This document shows, piece after piece, positions 8,244 through 17,048 of a stretch of 64,000 bases of DNA. A program made the position numbers and the translations under genes. The stretch spans positions 124,001 to 188,000 of the forward strand of contig NZ_LNRZ01000005.1 in assembly GCF_001468265.1 (NCBI RefSeq), read 5' to 3'. How positions within the stretch are numbered: the stretch's first letter is position 1; each line of letters begins with the position of its first letter. This DNA comes from Sphingopyxis sp. H050. Its GTDB lineage: Bacteria; Pseudomonadota; Alphaproteobacteria; Sphingomonadales; Sphingomonadaceae. Below the pieces are notes generated by a model. It was not told where the DNA came from and did no database searches. It saw nothing but the letters and a program-made list of their open reading frames with translations.

Positions 8244-10751
8244 ATGGCCAAGCGCGGCGACCCGCTCGCACAATATAACGCCAAGCGCGATTTCGCGCTG
8301 ACCCCCGAGCCCGCGGGCAAGGTCGAAAAGGGGGCCGGCAACCGCTTCATCGTCCAGAAGCATGACGCCACCCGGCTCCACTACGATTTCCGGCTCGAGG
8401 TCGATGGGGTGCTCAAAAGCTGGGCGGTGACCAAGGGCCCGAGCGCCGACCCCGCCGACAAGCGGCTCGCGGTGCGCACCGAAGACCATCCGATGAGCTA
8501 CGCCGATTTCGAGGGCAGCATCCCCAAGGGCGAATATGGCGGCGGCACGGTGATGCTGTGGGACCGCGGAACCTGGGCGCCGATCGCAGGCAAGAGCGCG
8601 AAGGATATCGACAAGGGCCATCTCCACTTCACCCTCGACGGCGAGCGGATGAAGGGCGAATGGCTGCTGGTCCGCATGAAGCCGCGTCCGGGCGAAAAGC
8701 GCGAGAATTGGCTGCTGCGCAAGGTCGACGATGCCTTTGCCGGCGGCACCGACGATCTTGTTGGACGCCAGCTGACGAGCATCCTCACCGGCCGCACGAT
8801 GGCCGAGATCGCGGGCGACGAAGGCGGCGAGCAATCGCTGAATGGCGCCGAGGGGGCAGCCTTCGCCAAAAAGATGGCCGACGCCGCCGCGCACAATAAA
8901 AAGATTGCGAAACCCGCCGCCAAGGGCAAGCCGCCCAAATTCCGCCCGCTCCAGCTCGCGACCCTCGTCGATGCCGTCCCCGGCGGCAACGGTTGGTTCC
9001 ACGAGATCAAATATGACGGCTACCGCGCCGAAATCGCCGCGGCGGGCGATGACGTGCGCGTCTACACGCGCAATGGCCTCGACTGGACCGACAAATTCGC
9101 CCCGCTCGTCCGCCATATCGCCGCGCTCGATCTGCCGCCGTGCCTGATCGACGGCGAAATCGTCGCCTATGGCAAGGACGGTAACCCCGACTTCTCTTCT
9201 TTGCAGGCCGTCCTCAAACGCGGCCACGGCGCGCAGGACGAGGGCACCGCGCTCCATCTTTTCGCTTTCGACCTCCTCGAACAGGATGGCAAATCGCTCG
9301 CCCAGCTCGGCAATCTCGAACGCAAGGAACGCCTCGAAGCGCTGCTCCGCGATGCCAAGGCGCCCATCGCGGTCGCGGATCATGTCATCGGCGCGGGCGA
9401 AAAACTCTATGACGCCATGTGCCGCGCCGGGCAGGAAGGCATCATCTCGAAACGCGCCGACGCCGCCTATTCGGGCCGCCGCTCGAAGAATTGGGTGAAG
9501 GTCAAATGCACCCGCCGACAGGAATTCATCCTCGTCGGCTGGAACCCCTCCTCGACCAAGGCGCGGCCCTTTGCTTCCCTCCTCCTAGCGCAGCGCGAGG
9601 GCAATACGCTCGTCTATAAGGGCAATGTCGGCACCGGCTTCGATGCCGATACGATGGCCGATCTTGCAAAGAAATTTGCGAAACTTGAACGCAAGACCGC
9701 GCCGCTAGACGTCGACGCCGCATCGGCGCGCAAGGTGCATTGGCTCACACCCGAGCTCGTCGCCGAAATCGCCTTCGCCGAATTCACCGCGAGCGGATCG
9801 GTTCGCCACGCGAGCTTCCTCGGCCTGCGCCAGGACAAGGAGGCCAAGGATGTGACCCCCGAAAAGAAACAGCCCGCCCCTGCCCCGACCAGCGACGTGA
9901 CGATCAGCAGCCGCGACCGCGTCATCTTCCCCGAAGCCAAGGCGACCAAGGGCGACCTCGCCGATTATTACACCGCGATCGCGCCGGTCATGCTCCCGCA
10001 CACCGCGCGCCGCCCGATCAGCCTCGTCCGCTGTCCGCAGGGGCGCGGCAAGAAATGCTTTTTCCAGAAGCATGATTCGGGATCGTTCGGCGATCACGTC
10101 CTCCATGTGCCGATCGAGGAGAAGGACGGCGGGCACGAAGATTATCTCTATGTCGAGGATGCCGACGGATTGCTCGCCTGCGTGCAGATGGGGACGATCG
10201 AATTCCACGGCTGGGGCAGCCATGTCGATGCGCTCGAAAGGCCCGACCGCATGGTGTTCGACCTCGACCCCGACGAGGGGCTCGATTTCGCCGACGTCAA
10301 GAAAGCCGCGCTCGATATCCGCCGCCAGCTCGCCGATATCGGGCTCGTCAGCTTCGCGATGCTCTCGGGCGGCAAGGGGGTGCATATCGTCGTCCCGCTG
10401 GATCCGGGGCACAGCTGGGACGCGCACAAGGATTTTTCGAAACGCTTCGCCGAGGCGCTGAGCCTCGCCGAGCCCGACCGCTTCGTCGCGACGATGAGCA
10501 AGGCGAAGCGCAAGGGCAAGATCTTCATCGATTATCTCCGCAACCAGCGCGGCAGCACCGCGGTCATGCCCTATTCGGCGCGCGCGCGCGAACAGGCGCC
10601 GGTCGCGGTTCCGGTGGGTTGGGACGCGCTCGCCGACGTCAAAAAGGCGGGCGCTTGGACCATCAAGGATGCCAACATACTTCTCGAACGCGCCGCCAGC
10701 GCAGAGCTGAAGGGCTGGGGATTCGCGAGCCAGCGACTGCCATCGCTTTAG
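8244..10751 (+). CDS. ligD: Multifunctional NHEJ DNA ligase LigD (PE-LIG-POL order)
   Basis: 835 residues, three domains in the order found in Pseudomonas LigD. The 3'-phosphoesterase domain (about 20-165) has the conserved HDATRLHYDFRLE and the later EGSIPKGEYGGGTV. The ATP-dependent ligase domain (about 230-520) has the nucleotidyl-lysine motif EIKYDGYRAE with the lysine near residue 256. The polymerase/primase domain (about 555-830) has RPISLVRCPQG and the metal-binding FDLDPDEG. Together these trim, fill and seal breaks held by Ku. The ATG at 8244 gives the usual MAKRGDPL-type start. It shares the locus with ku, the classical two-gene bacterial NHEJ system. Confidence 0.97.
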   Translation: MAKRGDPLAQYNAKRDFALTPEPAGKVEKGAGNRFIVQKHDATRLHYDFRLEVDGVLKSWAVTKGPSADPADKRLAVRTEDHPMSYADFEGSIPKGEYGGGTVMLWDRGTWAPIAGKSAKDIDKGHLHFTLDGERMKGEWLLVRMKPRPGEKRENWLLRKVDDAFAGGTDDLVGRQLTSILTGRTMAEIAGDEGGEQSLNGAEGAAFAKKMADAAAHNKKIAKPAAKGKPPKFRPLQLATLVDAVPGGNGWFHEIKYDGYRAEIAAAGDDVRVYTRNGLDWTDKFAPLVRHIAALDLPPCLIDGEIVAYGKDGNPDFSSLQAVLKRGHGAQDEGTALHLFAFDLLEQDGKSLAQLGNLERKERLEALLRDAKAPIAVADHVIGAGEKLYDAMCRAGQEGIISKRADAAYSGRRSKNWVKVKCTRRQEFILVGWNPSSTKARPFASLLLAQREGNTLVYKGNVGTGFDADTMADLAKKFAKLERKTAPLDVDAASARKVHWLTPELVAEIAFAEFTASGSVRHASFLGLRQDKEAKDVTPEKKQPAPAPTSDVTISSRDRVIFPEAKATKGDLADYYTAIAPVMLPHTARRPISLVRCPQGRGKKCFFQKHDSGSFGDHVLHVPIEEKDGGHEDYLYVEDADGLLACVQMGTIEFHGWGSHVDALERPDRMVFDLDPDEGLDFADVKKAALDIRRQLADIGLVSFAMLSGGKGVHIVVPLDPGHSWDAHKDFSKRFAEALSLAEPDRFVATMSKAKRKGKIFIDYLRNQRGSTAVMPYSARAREQAPVAVPVGWDALADVKKAGAWTIKDANILLERAASAELKGWGFASQRLPSL

Positions 10752-10862
10752 CTCCGGTCTTCCCGTTCGTGCGACGCTTGGTCCTCACCTATCACGGATC
10801 GGTGCAAAGCACGGCTGTCATCGGGCGCTTGCCCTCGGCCATGCAGGCCGTCGTCGCGCAAG

Positions 10863-11357
10863 TTGGTGGTCGCCCGCAAGCAGCGTCGGCACAGATATTT
10901 CGGGCTCGCGTCGCCGCGTGTGGCCGAGACGATCGAGGCCTTGATGGGCCCGGCGGCAGAAAGCGGTGAGCTGCGAACCCGGACCGGGCCCCGCGACGAG
11001 GCGCTACGTTTTGCGCGGCGCTGCTACAATCACCTGGCTGGCACGGCCGGCGTCCGAATGTACGACAGCCTCATCAGGCGGGGATATCTGAGCGTCGGAG
11101 AATCCGGGCTGTCCCTCTCAACCGAAGGCCGCGTCTTTGTCGAAGGACTCGGAATAGATGTGCAACAGTCTTCCGTCGGTCGCGCCCCGCTCTGCCGGGA
11201 GTGCCTGGACTGGAGTGAGCGTAAGGCGCGTTTGGCGGGCCGCGTCGGAAGGGCTCTGCTTGACCGGACGAATTTCGCCGAGCGACCTGTTTCGTCGGCG
11301 ATGTCTCGGCTCGGAACATTGCCGCTCGGCCGAGGTTGTTCGGAGAGATTTGATATC
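10863..11357 (+). pseudogene. N-terminally truncated ArsR-family regulator remnant
   Basis: The frame reads VVARKQRRHRYFGLASPRV, the wing of an ArsR-type winged helix, then a C-terminal domain with CYNHLAGTAGVRMYDSLI, LSTEGRVFVEGLGIDV and CRECLDWSERKARLAG, all typical of the long ArsR regulators with a thiol-rich C-terminal domain. The first 55-60 residues with the recognition helix cannot be found upstream in any frame, and the end of the domain is degenerate after about 11260, where another frame looks more family-like (possible frameshift). No plausible start with a ribosome site exists. The frame has no stop before the Crp/Fnr gene, so it runs into it in frame. Confidence 0.65.
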
Positions 11358-11372
11358 CTGAAAGGAATTCCG

Positions 11373-12149
11373 ATGGCCGAACAAACCGGACCGGCGCCTA
11401 TGGATCGTCATGAAACTGCCATGGGCTTGGGTCCCCTCAGCATCTTTATCCGCAAGCTGCTCAATCGCAGCCGCCTTTCCACCCTCGATCAACAAGCCTT
11501 GGCAAATCTCCCTTACAAGATTCAGAATTTGGATGTCGGAACGCAGATCCTTCGCGAAGGCGATCGCGCGCTTGTTTGTCCGATATTGCTCGATGGCTTC
11601 ACCTATCGATACAAGGTGGCGGCAGACGGCGGGCGGCAGATCGTGGCGCTCAAGGTTCCCGGCGACGCCCTGGATTTCCAATCGGCCTATCTGCACACGG
11701 CCGATCACGACATTCGGGCGCTTACGCCCGTCGTCATCGCAATGGTGCCGCTGCGCGCGATCGAGAGTCTCGCCGAAGATCGGCCGGCGATCGCGCGGGC
11801 GTTGCTGGTCGATACAATTCTTGAAGGGTCTATCGGCCGGGAGTGGCTGCTCAACATCGGTCGACGCAACGCGGAAGCGCGGCTAGCGCATCTGCTTTGC
11901 GAGCTTTATTACCGGATCGATGAGATCGCGGGCGCGCCGCTCGACACTTACGAAGTTCCGATCACGCAGGAGCAATTGGCCGACCTGCTGGGCCTGACGC
12001 CCGTGCACATCAATCGCATGCTCAAACGGTTAGAGGGCAAGGGCGCCATTCGGTCGGGCCGCCGGCTTCACATTCTGGATCTGGCCGAGCTGGAGCGCAT
12101 TTCCGATTTCTCGGACATTTATCTGCACCGCAATAATGTTCCTGCCTGA
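11373..12149 (+). CDS. Crp/Fnr family transcriptional regulator
   Basis: 258 residues. An N-terminal cyclic-nucleotide-binding-like beta-roll (about 35-150) is followed by a dimer helix and a C-terminal winged helix whose recognition region reads ITQEQLADLLGLTPVHINRMLKRL. No cysteine cluster for an Fnr-type iron-sulfur centre is visible in the N-terminal part, and the cAMP-binding arginine motif is not evident, so the signal is unknown. The ATG at 11373 follows AAAGGA at 11361-11366. Proteins of this shape in sphingomonads and rhizobia often control stress and polysaccharide genes, but the target here cannot be told. Confidence 0.9.
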   Translation: MAEQTGPAPMDRHETAMGLGPLSIFIRKLLNRSRLSTLDQQALANLPYKIQNLDVGTQILREGDRALVCPILLDGFTYRYKVAADGGRQIVALKVPGDALDFQSAYLHTADHDIRALTPVVIAMVPLRAIESLAEDRPAIARALLVDTILEGSIGREWLLNIGRRNAEARLAHLLCELYYRIDEIAGAPLDTYEVPITQEQLADLLGLTPVHINRMLKRLEGKGAIRSGRRLHILDLAELERISDFSDIYLHRNNVPA

Positions 12150-12156
12150 CGAGTTC

Positions 12157-12175
12157 AAAAAAGCGCCAGCGGCGT
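12157..12175 (-). terminator. Possible terminator of the GT2 operon
   Basis: On the minus strand, a short CGCC-GCT-GGCG hairpin is followed by CTTTTTT. It is about 105 bases past the GT2 stop. The stem is short, so confidence is modest. Confidence 0.35.
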
Positions 12176-12279
12176 TCGACGTGCAAGCGATGCTCGATGA
12201 GACGGCTTCCCTTGGCGCCGCGACCGCGCCGTAGCTTTTTGGGAATGCATATCCACGGGAGAAAGTTGGCTGACGCTGC

Positions 12280-13281
12280 TCAGCTTTCGCCTGCTGCCCG
12301 TTGCCGCATGCGCAGGCGTAACGCTCGCGCGGACGATGCGGCGCGGCGCAATCGCCCACCTCGATATCGCACCCCTCCGTTGAACAGGCCTTCGGCAAGC
12401 GCGATCCAAGACGTTACCGACCGCTCGGCGATCCATAATGCGGCCCAGAGCGGACTACTCTTCGAGTAATGGGCACAGCCTCCGCTTCGACGTCGCCCCA
12501 CTTCCGCAGCAAGAACCGCTGCAGCAGCGATGGAAAGGGCCGCTGGCACCGCGCCGACCAGAATCACCGGAACCAGAGCCAGCTGGGCGGCAAATCGTGC
12601 AGGTCGAGCCCATTCGTCATAGGCTTGGCGCACCCGCTGCGAGAGGAAATGCCGGGCGTGCGGGGGGCGGCGGGCAACATATAGGTCCAGCGGCACAGCT
12701 TCGGTGCCGCCGATCGCCCGGATCGTGCGAACCATCTCCAGATTTTCGAAGAGGACGTCGCCCGAATAGCCGCCGGCCCTGATAAGCGTCGATTGCTGCA
12801 CGCCGAGGGTTCCCGGCCAGTCACCCCCCGCAACGCGGTTGAGCAAGCTGCGTCCGGTATCCCATCGCGCATGCCACGGCAGCGGCGCGAAATAATTTTG
12901 CGGACGTATCACGGCGTGGTGGTCGAGAAGATCAAGCATGCGTTGGATCTCGCGGCGGCGATAGCGGACGTCGTCGTCGGCCACGATGATGCGCTCGTGG
13001 ATTGCCGCCTCGATCCCGGTCATCACATTGCCGACCTTTCCGTTTCGCGTTCGCCGCGCCGGGGGCATGTGCCGCACGATGGAACCCCAGGCCGCGGCAT
13101 GGTCGTCGAATATGTCGGGGGATGATCCATCGACGACGATGACATCTTCGACCATGCGCGCGAGGCGTGTCAGATAGCCCGTCAGAAGCCTCGCTTGCGA
13201 TGTTCGCGCGGCAATCGGCAGGACATAGGTGCCCGAAAGAACCGGCGGGCTGTTCGCCGGATGCGAAGAAAGCGGCCTCAT
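12280..13281 (-). CDS. Family 2 glycosyltransferase with membrane segments
   Basis: 333 residues. The N-terminal GT-A domain (about 15-225) shows VEDVIVVDGSSPD, a DDD metal-binding motif in IIVADDDVRY, and a later GGDWPGTLG and ENLEM block, as in GT2 enzymes. The C-terminal third has at least one long hydrophobic stretch (about 236-265) and a possible second, then a very basic tail, so it probably acts at the inner membrane. The acceptor is unknown. The start codon overlaps the stop of the DUF1989 gene by four bases (13278-13281), tying it to the GntA-like operon. Confidence 0.85.
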   Translation of the reverse strand: MRPLSSHPANSPPVLSGTYVLPIAARTSQARLLTGYLTRLARMVEDVIVVDGSSPDIFDDHAAAWGSIVRHMPPARRTRNGKVGNVMTGIEAAIHERIIVADDDVRYRRREIQRMLDLLDHHAVIRPQNYFAPLPWHARWDTGRSLLNRVAGGDWPGTLGVQQSTLIRAGGYSGDVLFENLEMVRTIRAIGGTEAVPLDLYVARRPPHARHFLSQRVRQAYDEWARPARFAAQLALVPVILVGAVPAALSIAAAAVLAAEVGRRRSGGCAHYSKSSPLWAALWIAERSVTSWIALAEGLFNGGVRYRGGRLRRAASSARALRLRMRQRAAGES

Positions 13282-13868
13282 TGCTCGCCCCTTTCGATCG
13301 CGAAGTGGATCGGCTTGAAGCGTCCGCCACAGCTGTCGTAGGCCGAGCAGGCGGTCAGTCCGACGATCATATCCTCTAACGCGCGAAGGCGGATGAAATC
13401 GCCCGCCCTCGTTCCTGGCGCTTCGACCTTGATCTTGCCATCGGCATCGACAGGTACATTCATGAAAATATTGAAAGCGGTCGGAATTGCATCGGCCGCA
13501 ATCGCAAACGGACCAAGCGCTTCAACCAAATTTCCGTAACAGCCGCGATGGACGGGCTGGTCTGGATAGAAATGCCGAAACGTCGCCTCGCTGCACGGCG
13601 TGAGCAGAAAGTCGTGGATCCCGACAGTGTCTTCGACAATCTCGAACATTGGCCGAGACCTGTTTGACCACAGGCGATGGCCTGTCGTGAGCCGGAGCGT
13701 TTCCTCATAGTCGAACGTCCGGCCATTTGAGAGACCCTCGCGCGCGTCGTCAGCCATGAACGCGACCATATCGCTCACCTGACCACCCTCCGGGTCGATC
13801 ACTTTCAACACGTCACCCCGATCGATCGTGAACGCCGTGCCGCTTCGCGGCGGGATCTCAATCGTCAT
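13278..13868 (-). CDS. DUF1989 / urea carboxylase-associated family protein
   Basis: 196 residues. The pattern is clear: RGDVLKVIDPEGGQVSDMVAF near the N-terminus, a segment ending FDYEETLRL, a middle block HDFLLTPCSEATF, and the Cys-containing ending SAYDSCGG. These proteins are found with urea and guanidine carboxylases and as aminomethyl-transferase-like accessory proteins, but their reaction is unproven. ATG at 13868 gives a family-like MTIEIPPRSG start. It overlaps the GntA-like gene by 11 bases and GT2 by four. Confidence 0.88.
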   Translation of the reverse strand: MTIEIPPRSGTAFTIDRGDVLKVIDPEGGQVSDMVAFMADDAREGLSNGRTFDYEETLRLTTGHRLWSNRSRPMFEIVEDTVGIHDFLLTPCSEATFRHFYPDQPVHRGCYGNLVEALGPFAIAADAIPTAFNIFMNVPVDADGKIKVEAPGTRAGDFIRLRALEDMIVGLTACSAYDSCGGRFKPIHFAIERGEQ

Positions 13869-14556
13869 TGTCAGTCCTTGGATCATGAAAGGGGCATTTC
13901 CAGTTTTCTTCAACCATGCGGCCGCTGTACTGCGCGGCCTCGCTCGCTTCGCCGTGGCGCGTCAGCATCGGGTTTATGCTGCCTGCCAACGCCTTGTCCC
14001 GGAACAGGATTCGCTCGCGCATCCGCTCGTAGCGTCCTTCGGCGCGCAACCGTTCAAACTGGTCGTGCAGGTTGAAAACAAGCACGGGCGTTTGAAACCG
14101 GCGGGCCGGCCGTGACGCCCGAGGATGAAGGCCGATGACGAAGAAGGCCTCGCCCCCAAAGCTCAAGGAAAAATGCGGATTCTCTGGATCGGCGCAGACC
14201 CGGGGGTCGTAAGGCAGTCCTTTCCAGGCGTCTTTGTCCGCCAAACTCTGAATGCGCTGCCAAAGCGCCTTCTCGAATGCCGCTTCATCAAGATGATCTG
14301 GCCCCTCGAATATTACGGCGAGGCTGCGGAGGCCGGATGGGTCGGCGCTGTAGGTGCGAGCCCAACGCGCCAATTCTCGATGGATTTCGAGGTCGTTCCA
14401 GCCGCTGGTGAGATCGCGCGCGACGACGACATGAAGCCGCCCGCCGGCAAGCGCCGATTTTGCGCCGACGCAAGGAAAGTCCGGATCGCTGATGAAGTCT
14501 TGGAAGCGGCCAACGATAAATGGAGGGTGCTTAGTGGTTGTTGCCGTCATAGTCAT
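13858..14556 (-). CDS. YqcI/YcgG family protein, GntA-like heme-dependent N-hydroxylase
   Basis: 232 residues. Family marks are DFPCVGAKSAL near the N-terminus, the block FFVIGLHPRASRPARRF, FNLHDQFERLR, and the C-terminal WKCPFH. The characterised member is GntA of guanitoxin biosynthesis, a heme-dependent enzyme that N-hydroxylates a guanidino side chain; most YqcI/YcgG proteins have no known substrate. It is the first gene of an overlapping operon with DUF1989 and GT2. Start choice is uncertain: ATGs at 14556 and 14550 both fit and neither has a strong ribosome site. Confidence 0.85.
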   Translation of the reverse strand: MTMTATTTKHPPFIVGRFQDFISDPDFPCVGAKSALAGGRLHVVVARDLTSGWNDLEIHRELARWARTYSADPSGLRSLAVIFEGPDHLDEAAFEKALWQRIQSLADKDAWKGLPYDPRVCADPENPHFSLSFGGEAFFVIGLHPRASRPARRFQTPVLVFNLHDQFERLRAEGRYERMRERILFRDKALAGSINPMLTRHGEASEAAQYSGRMVEENWKCPFHDPRTDNDD

Positions 14557-15073
14557 GGGCAAGCAAACGCCGACGATATTTATTGGCTGCCCGATGACTG
14601 GCGAAATACGGCAATAATTTTGCGGAGACTTACCTGGGTTAAGGTTGGCGATCTTTTGCCAGTTCGTCCGTTGCTCATGTGATTTTCATCCACTGCGGCG
14701 TTGCCGCAGCACATACGGGATAACTTCTATCGTTTTCGGAACGACGTTGACAAAGCCGATAATGCAGAAGCGCTCGGTCCCAAGGCAGAAGGCGGTTGTA
14801 CGCCGTCCAGTTGATTGGCAATCGGCACAGCATATAAAAATAACGTATTGGTATCAGGTATTTAAAAACGCAATATCCAGCATTCTGCCAGTGCTTGATA
14901 TATATTAAGGCGTGTCAGCCGAAACGGCTTATCCTTTGATCTGACGACTGCGGCCCACCCTGATTGGCTTTTCGTGGTTCCGGCGTTACCCGCAGTCCCC
15001 CGTTGTTACGGCCAGCCGATCATCAGATGCCGAGAGCTTGGTAGCGCCTGCTCCCGTCAAGGAGAGACGTTCC
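14557..15073. other. Intergenic region, locally AT-rich
   Basis: About 500 bases. Positions 14815-14915 are distinctly AT-rich compared with the surroundings. A GGAAC box occurs at 14738-14742 without a good downstream partner. No gene or mobile-element end could be recognised. Confidence 0.45.
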
Positions 15074-15334
15074 ATGCGGCCGTTCCATATCATTCTGCAA
15101 GATGCCACCGAAACCCATCCGAGACGCGTCGATTTCCGCGCCGAAGGTCCGGATCATGCCTTCCAGATCGCGCGCAACGAGGCCGACGGCGTGCATGTCG
15201 AACTTTGGGAGGGGGCGAAGCTTTTGGCCCGCATGACCAAATCCGGCGCGAACATGTGGAAACTTCATCCGACCTCCGACCGGTCGCATGAAATCGGGCA
15301 TGAGCCCGTCCCGACGTCAGCCCCCTGGGCATAA
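15074..15334 (+). CDS. Small conserved protein, paralogue of the one before katE
   Basis: 86 residues, unknown family. ATG at 15074 is preceded by AAGGAGAG at an ideal distance, which supports it as a real gene. The pattern is F-x-I-x-LQD, then PRRVDFRAEGPDHAFQIA, then VELWEGAKLLARM and a Trp. The same pattern occurs in the product encoded at 21798-22031 ([18 protein letters not shown]), so the two form a small family here. Likely soluble and mixed alpha/beta. It stands alone, upstream of the GH130 gene by 280 bases. Confidence 0.7.
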   Translation: MRPFHIILQDATETHPRRVDFRAEGPDHAFQIARNEADGVHVELWEGAKLLARMTKSGANMWKLHPTSDRSHEIGHEPVPTSAPWA

Positions 15335-15613
15335 GGCCATCGCCAAGAAACCCTCGCGTCGCTCCGCCACATATAATCTGCACCTAAAGCCGGTCAGGTT
15401 GGGCAGGCGAAGGAGGACGACCCTGCCGAGGTCGCGAGAAAAGGTTCGGAGGCCATGAAAGCGCGCGCGAAGGCGGAGCGGGGGCCGGAATCTTCTTCCG
15501 AACAACGGCCGTTACCCTGTTATTGCGCCACTCGATCCGGTTAGGGCTTGCTTATCGCACCCGGGCAAAACATTCTGGCCGCGGGGGGCCAGATAAGGAA
15601 TTTGCAGGCGCCC

Positions 15614-16921
15614 ATGCTCATTTGCCGACCCGAACAAACTCCGCTTCGTATCCTGAGCGAAAAACTTACGGCCGACCCGTCGCGGGTCGTGCTCCGCCCC
15701 TTCCACCTCGCTTGGCAATCGAATGTCGCGGAGCCTTCCAGATCCGAGCAACTCGTCACGGACATCCTTCGGCTGGACGAGGAGCAAGCCGAAGTGGAAC
15801 TTGGCCTGGTCTGGAAGGATTTTTCGGAGCGGCACTGGCAGATTGGGGGGATATTCGACGATCGCTTTGCCGAGATCGCCGAGGATCTCGGGCTGGAGGA
15901 AGGCGCGATTTCGCCGGTCAAGCGGAGGCTGATCGGTGCCTTCTTTTGTCATGAATATAGCTATGCTGCCGCGGCGCTGATGAATCCAAGCATTGTGCTG
16001 CATCCCGACCAGAGCGGGCTTGGCGACGAACAGCTCCGGTTCGTCATGTCGATGCGCGCGGTTGGGGAGGGGCATATCAGTTCGATTGCGTTTCGCGAGG
16101 GGATCGTCGGGCCCGAAGGCGAATTCCGGCTCTGGCCGCAGTCGGGTCCGGCGATGGCTGCGGTTGTCGATGATCGCCATCATCTCGGCCCCGACGATGC
16201 CGTGACGGTGCACCGCCAGACCGGCAGCCCCATCTCGAACAGCGTGCTTTTCCCGGTGACCGAGGCGCAGCGCAACGGGCTGGAGGATCTGCGGTTGGTG
16301 CGGTTCACGCACGAGGACGGGGGAACCGAATATCTTGGGACCTATACGGCCTATTCGGGCCGCGCGATCCGCTCTGAACTGCTCCGCACGAACGACTTCG
16401 CGAGCTTCCGCCTGGAGCCGCTTTCGGGCCGCGCGGCGCGCAACAAGGGGATGGGCCTTTTCCCGCGCAAGGTAGGCGGCCGCTATCTCATGGTCGGGCG
16501 GCAGGACGGCAAAAATATCACGCTGCTCGCCTCCAACAGTCTCACCGACTGGGATGACGAGGGGCAGCCGCTTCTGAGCCCGGCCTTTCCCTGGGAGTTC
16601 GTGCAGATGGGTAATTGCGGCAGCCCGATCGAATGCGACGACGGCTGGATATTGCTGACCCACGGCGTGGGGCCGATGCGCAAGTATAGTCTGGGTGCGG
16701 CGCTACTCGACAAGGACGACCCGTCGAAGGTCCTCGGCCGCACCGCCTGTCCTATCCTGTCGGCGGCCGAAAGCGATCGCGAAGGCTACGTGCCCAATGT
16801 CGTCTATACCTGCGGCGCGCTCGCGATCGGACATGAGCTTTTCATCCCTTACGGTATATCGGACAGCGCGATCGGTTTTGCGACGACGACCGTGCCCGAC
16901 CTGCTTCGGTCGATGGTGTAA
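15614..16921 (+). CDS. Glycoside hydrolase family 130 protein (mannoside phosphorylase-like)
   Basis: 435 residues, no signal peptide, so intracellular. The five-bladed beta-propeller family is recognised from GLEDLRLVRF, the segment NKGMGLFPRKVGGRY, and GSPIECDDGWILLTHGVGPMRKYSLGA... start, equivalent to the conserved GWLLIYHG region. Characterised GH130 enzymes phosphorolyse or hydrolyse beta-1,2- or beta-1,4-mannosides; the substrate here is not known. ATG at 15614 is preferred over an upstream TTG at 15548. It converges with the GT4 fusion gene 127 bases away, a pairing that suggests shared oligosaccharide metabolism. Confidence 0.85.
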   Translation: MLICRPEQTPLRILSEKLTADPSRVVLRPFHLAWQSNVAEPSRSEQLVTDILRLDEEQAEVELGLVWKDFSERHWQIGGIFDDRFAEIAEDLGLEEGAISPVKRRLIGAFFCHEYSYAAAALMNPSIVLHPDQSGLGDEQLRFVMSMRAVGEGHISSIAFREGIVGPEGEFRLWPQSGPAMAAVVDDRHHLGPDDAVTVHRQTGSPISNSVLFPVTEAQRNGLEDLRLVRFTHEDGGTEYLGTYTAYSGRAIRSELLRTNDFASFRLEPLSGRAARNKGMGLFPRKVGGRYLMVGRQDGKNITLLASNSLTDWDDEGQPLLSPAFPWEFVQMGNCGSPIECDDGWILLTHGVGPMRKYSLGAALLDKDDPSKVLGRTACPILSAAESDREGYVPNVVYTCGALAIGHELFIPYGISDSAIGFATTTVPDLLRSMV

Positions 16922-17048
16922 GTTCGCAGATCGCCACGGCCCAACGTCGGCATCCAGCGGCGCATTTGAAAGGCGCAATCATCGTCCGAGCGAGGGCCTT
17001 TGCAAGCGCGGGCGCGACGGCGGCAGCGATGGGTGCCGCCGTAATTCC

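Noticed and set aside
14815..14915. AT-rich stretch as an insertion-sequence end
   Set aside because: No transposase, terminal inverted repeats or target duplication could be seen.
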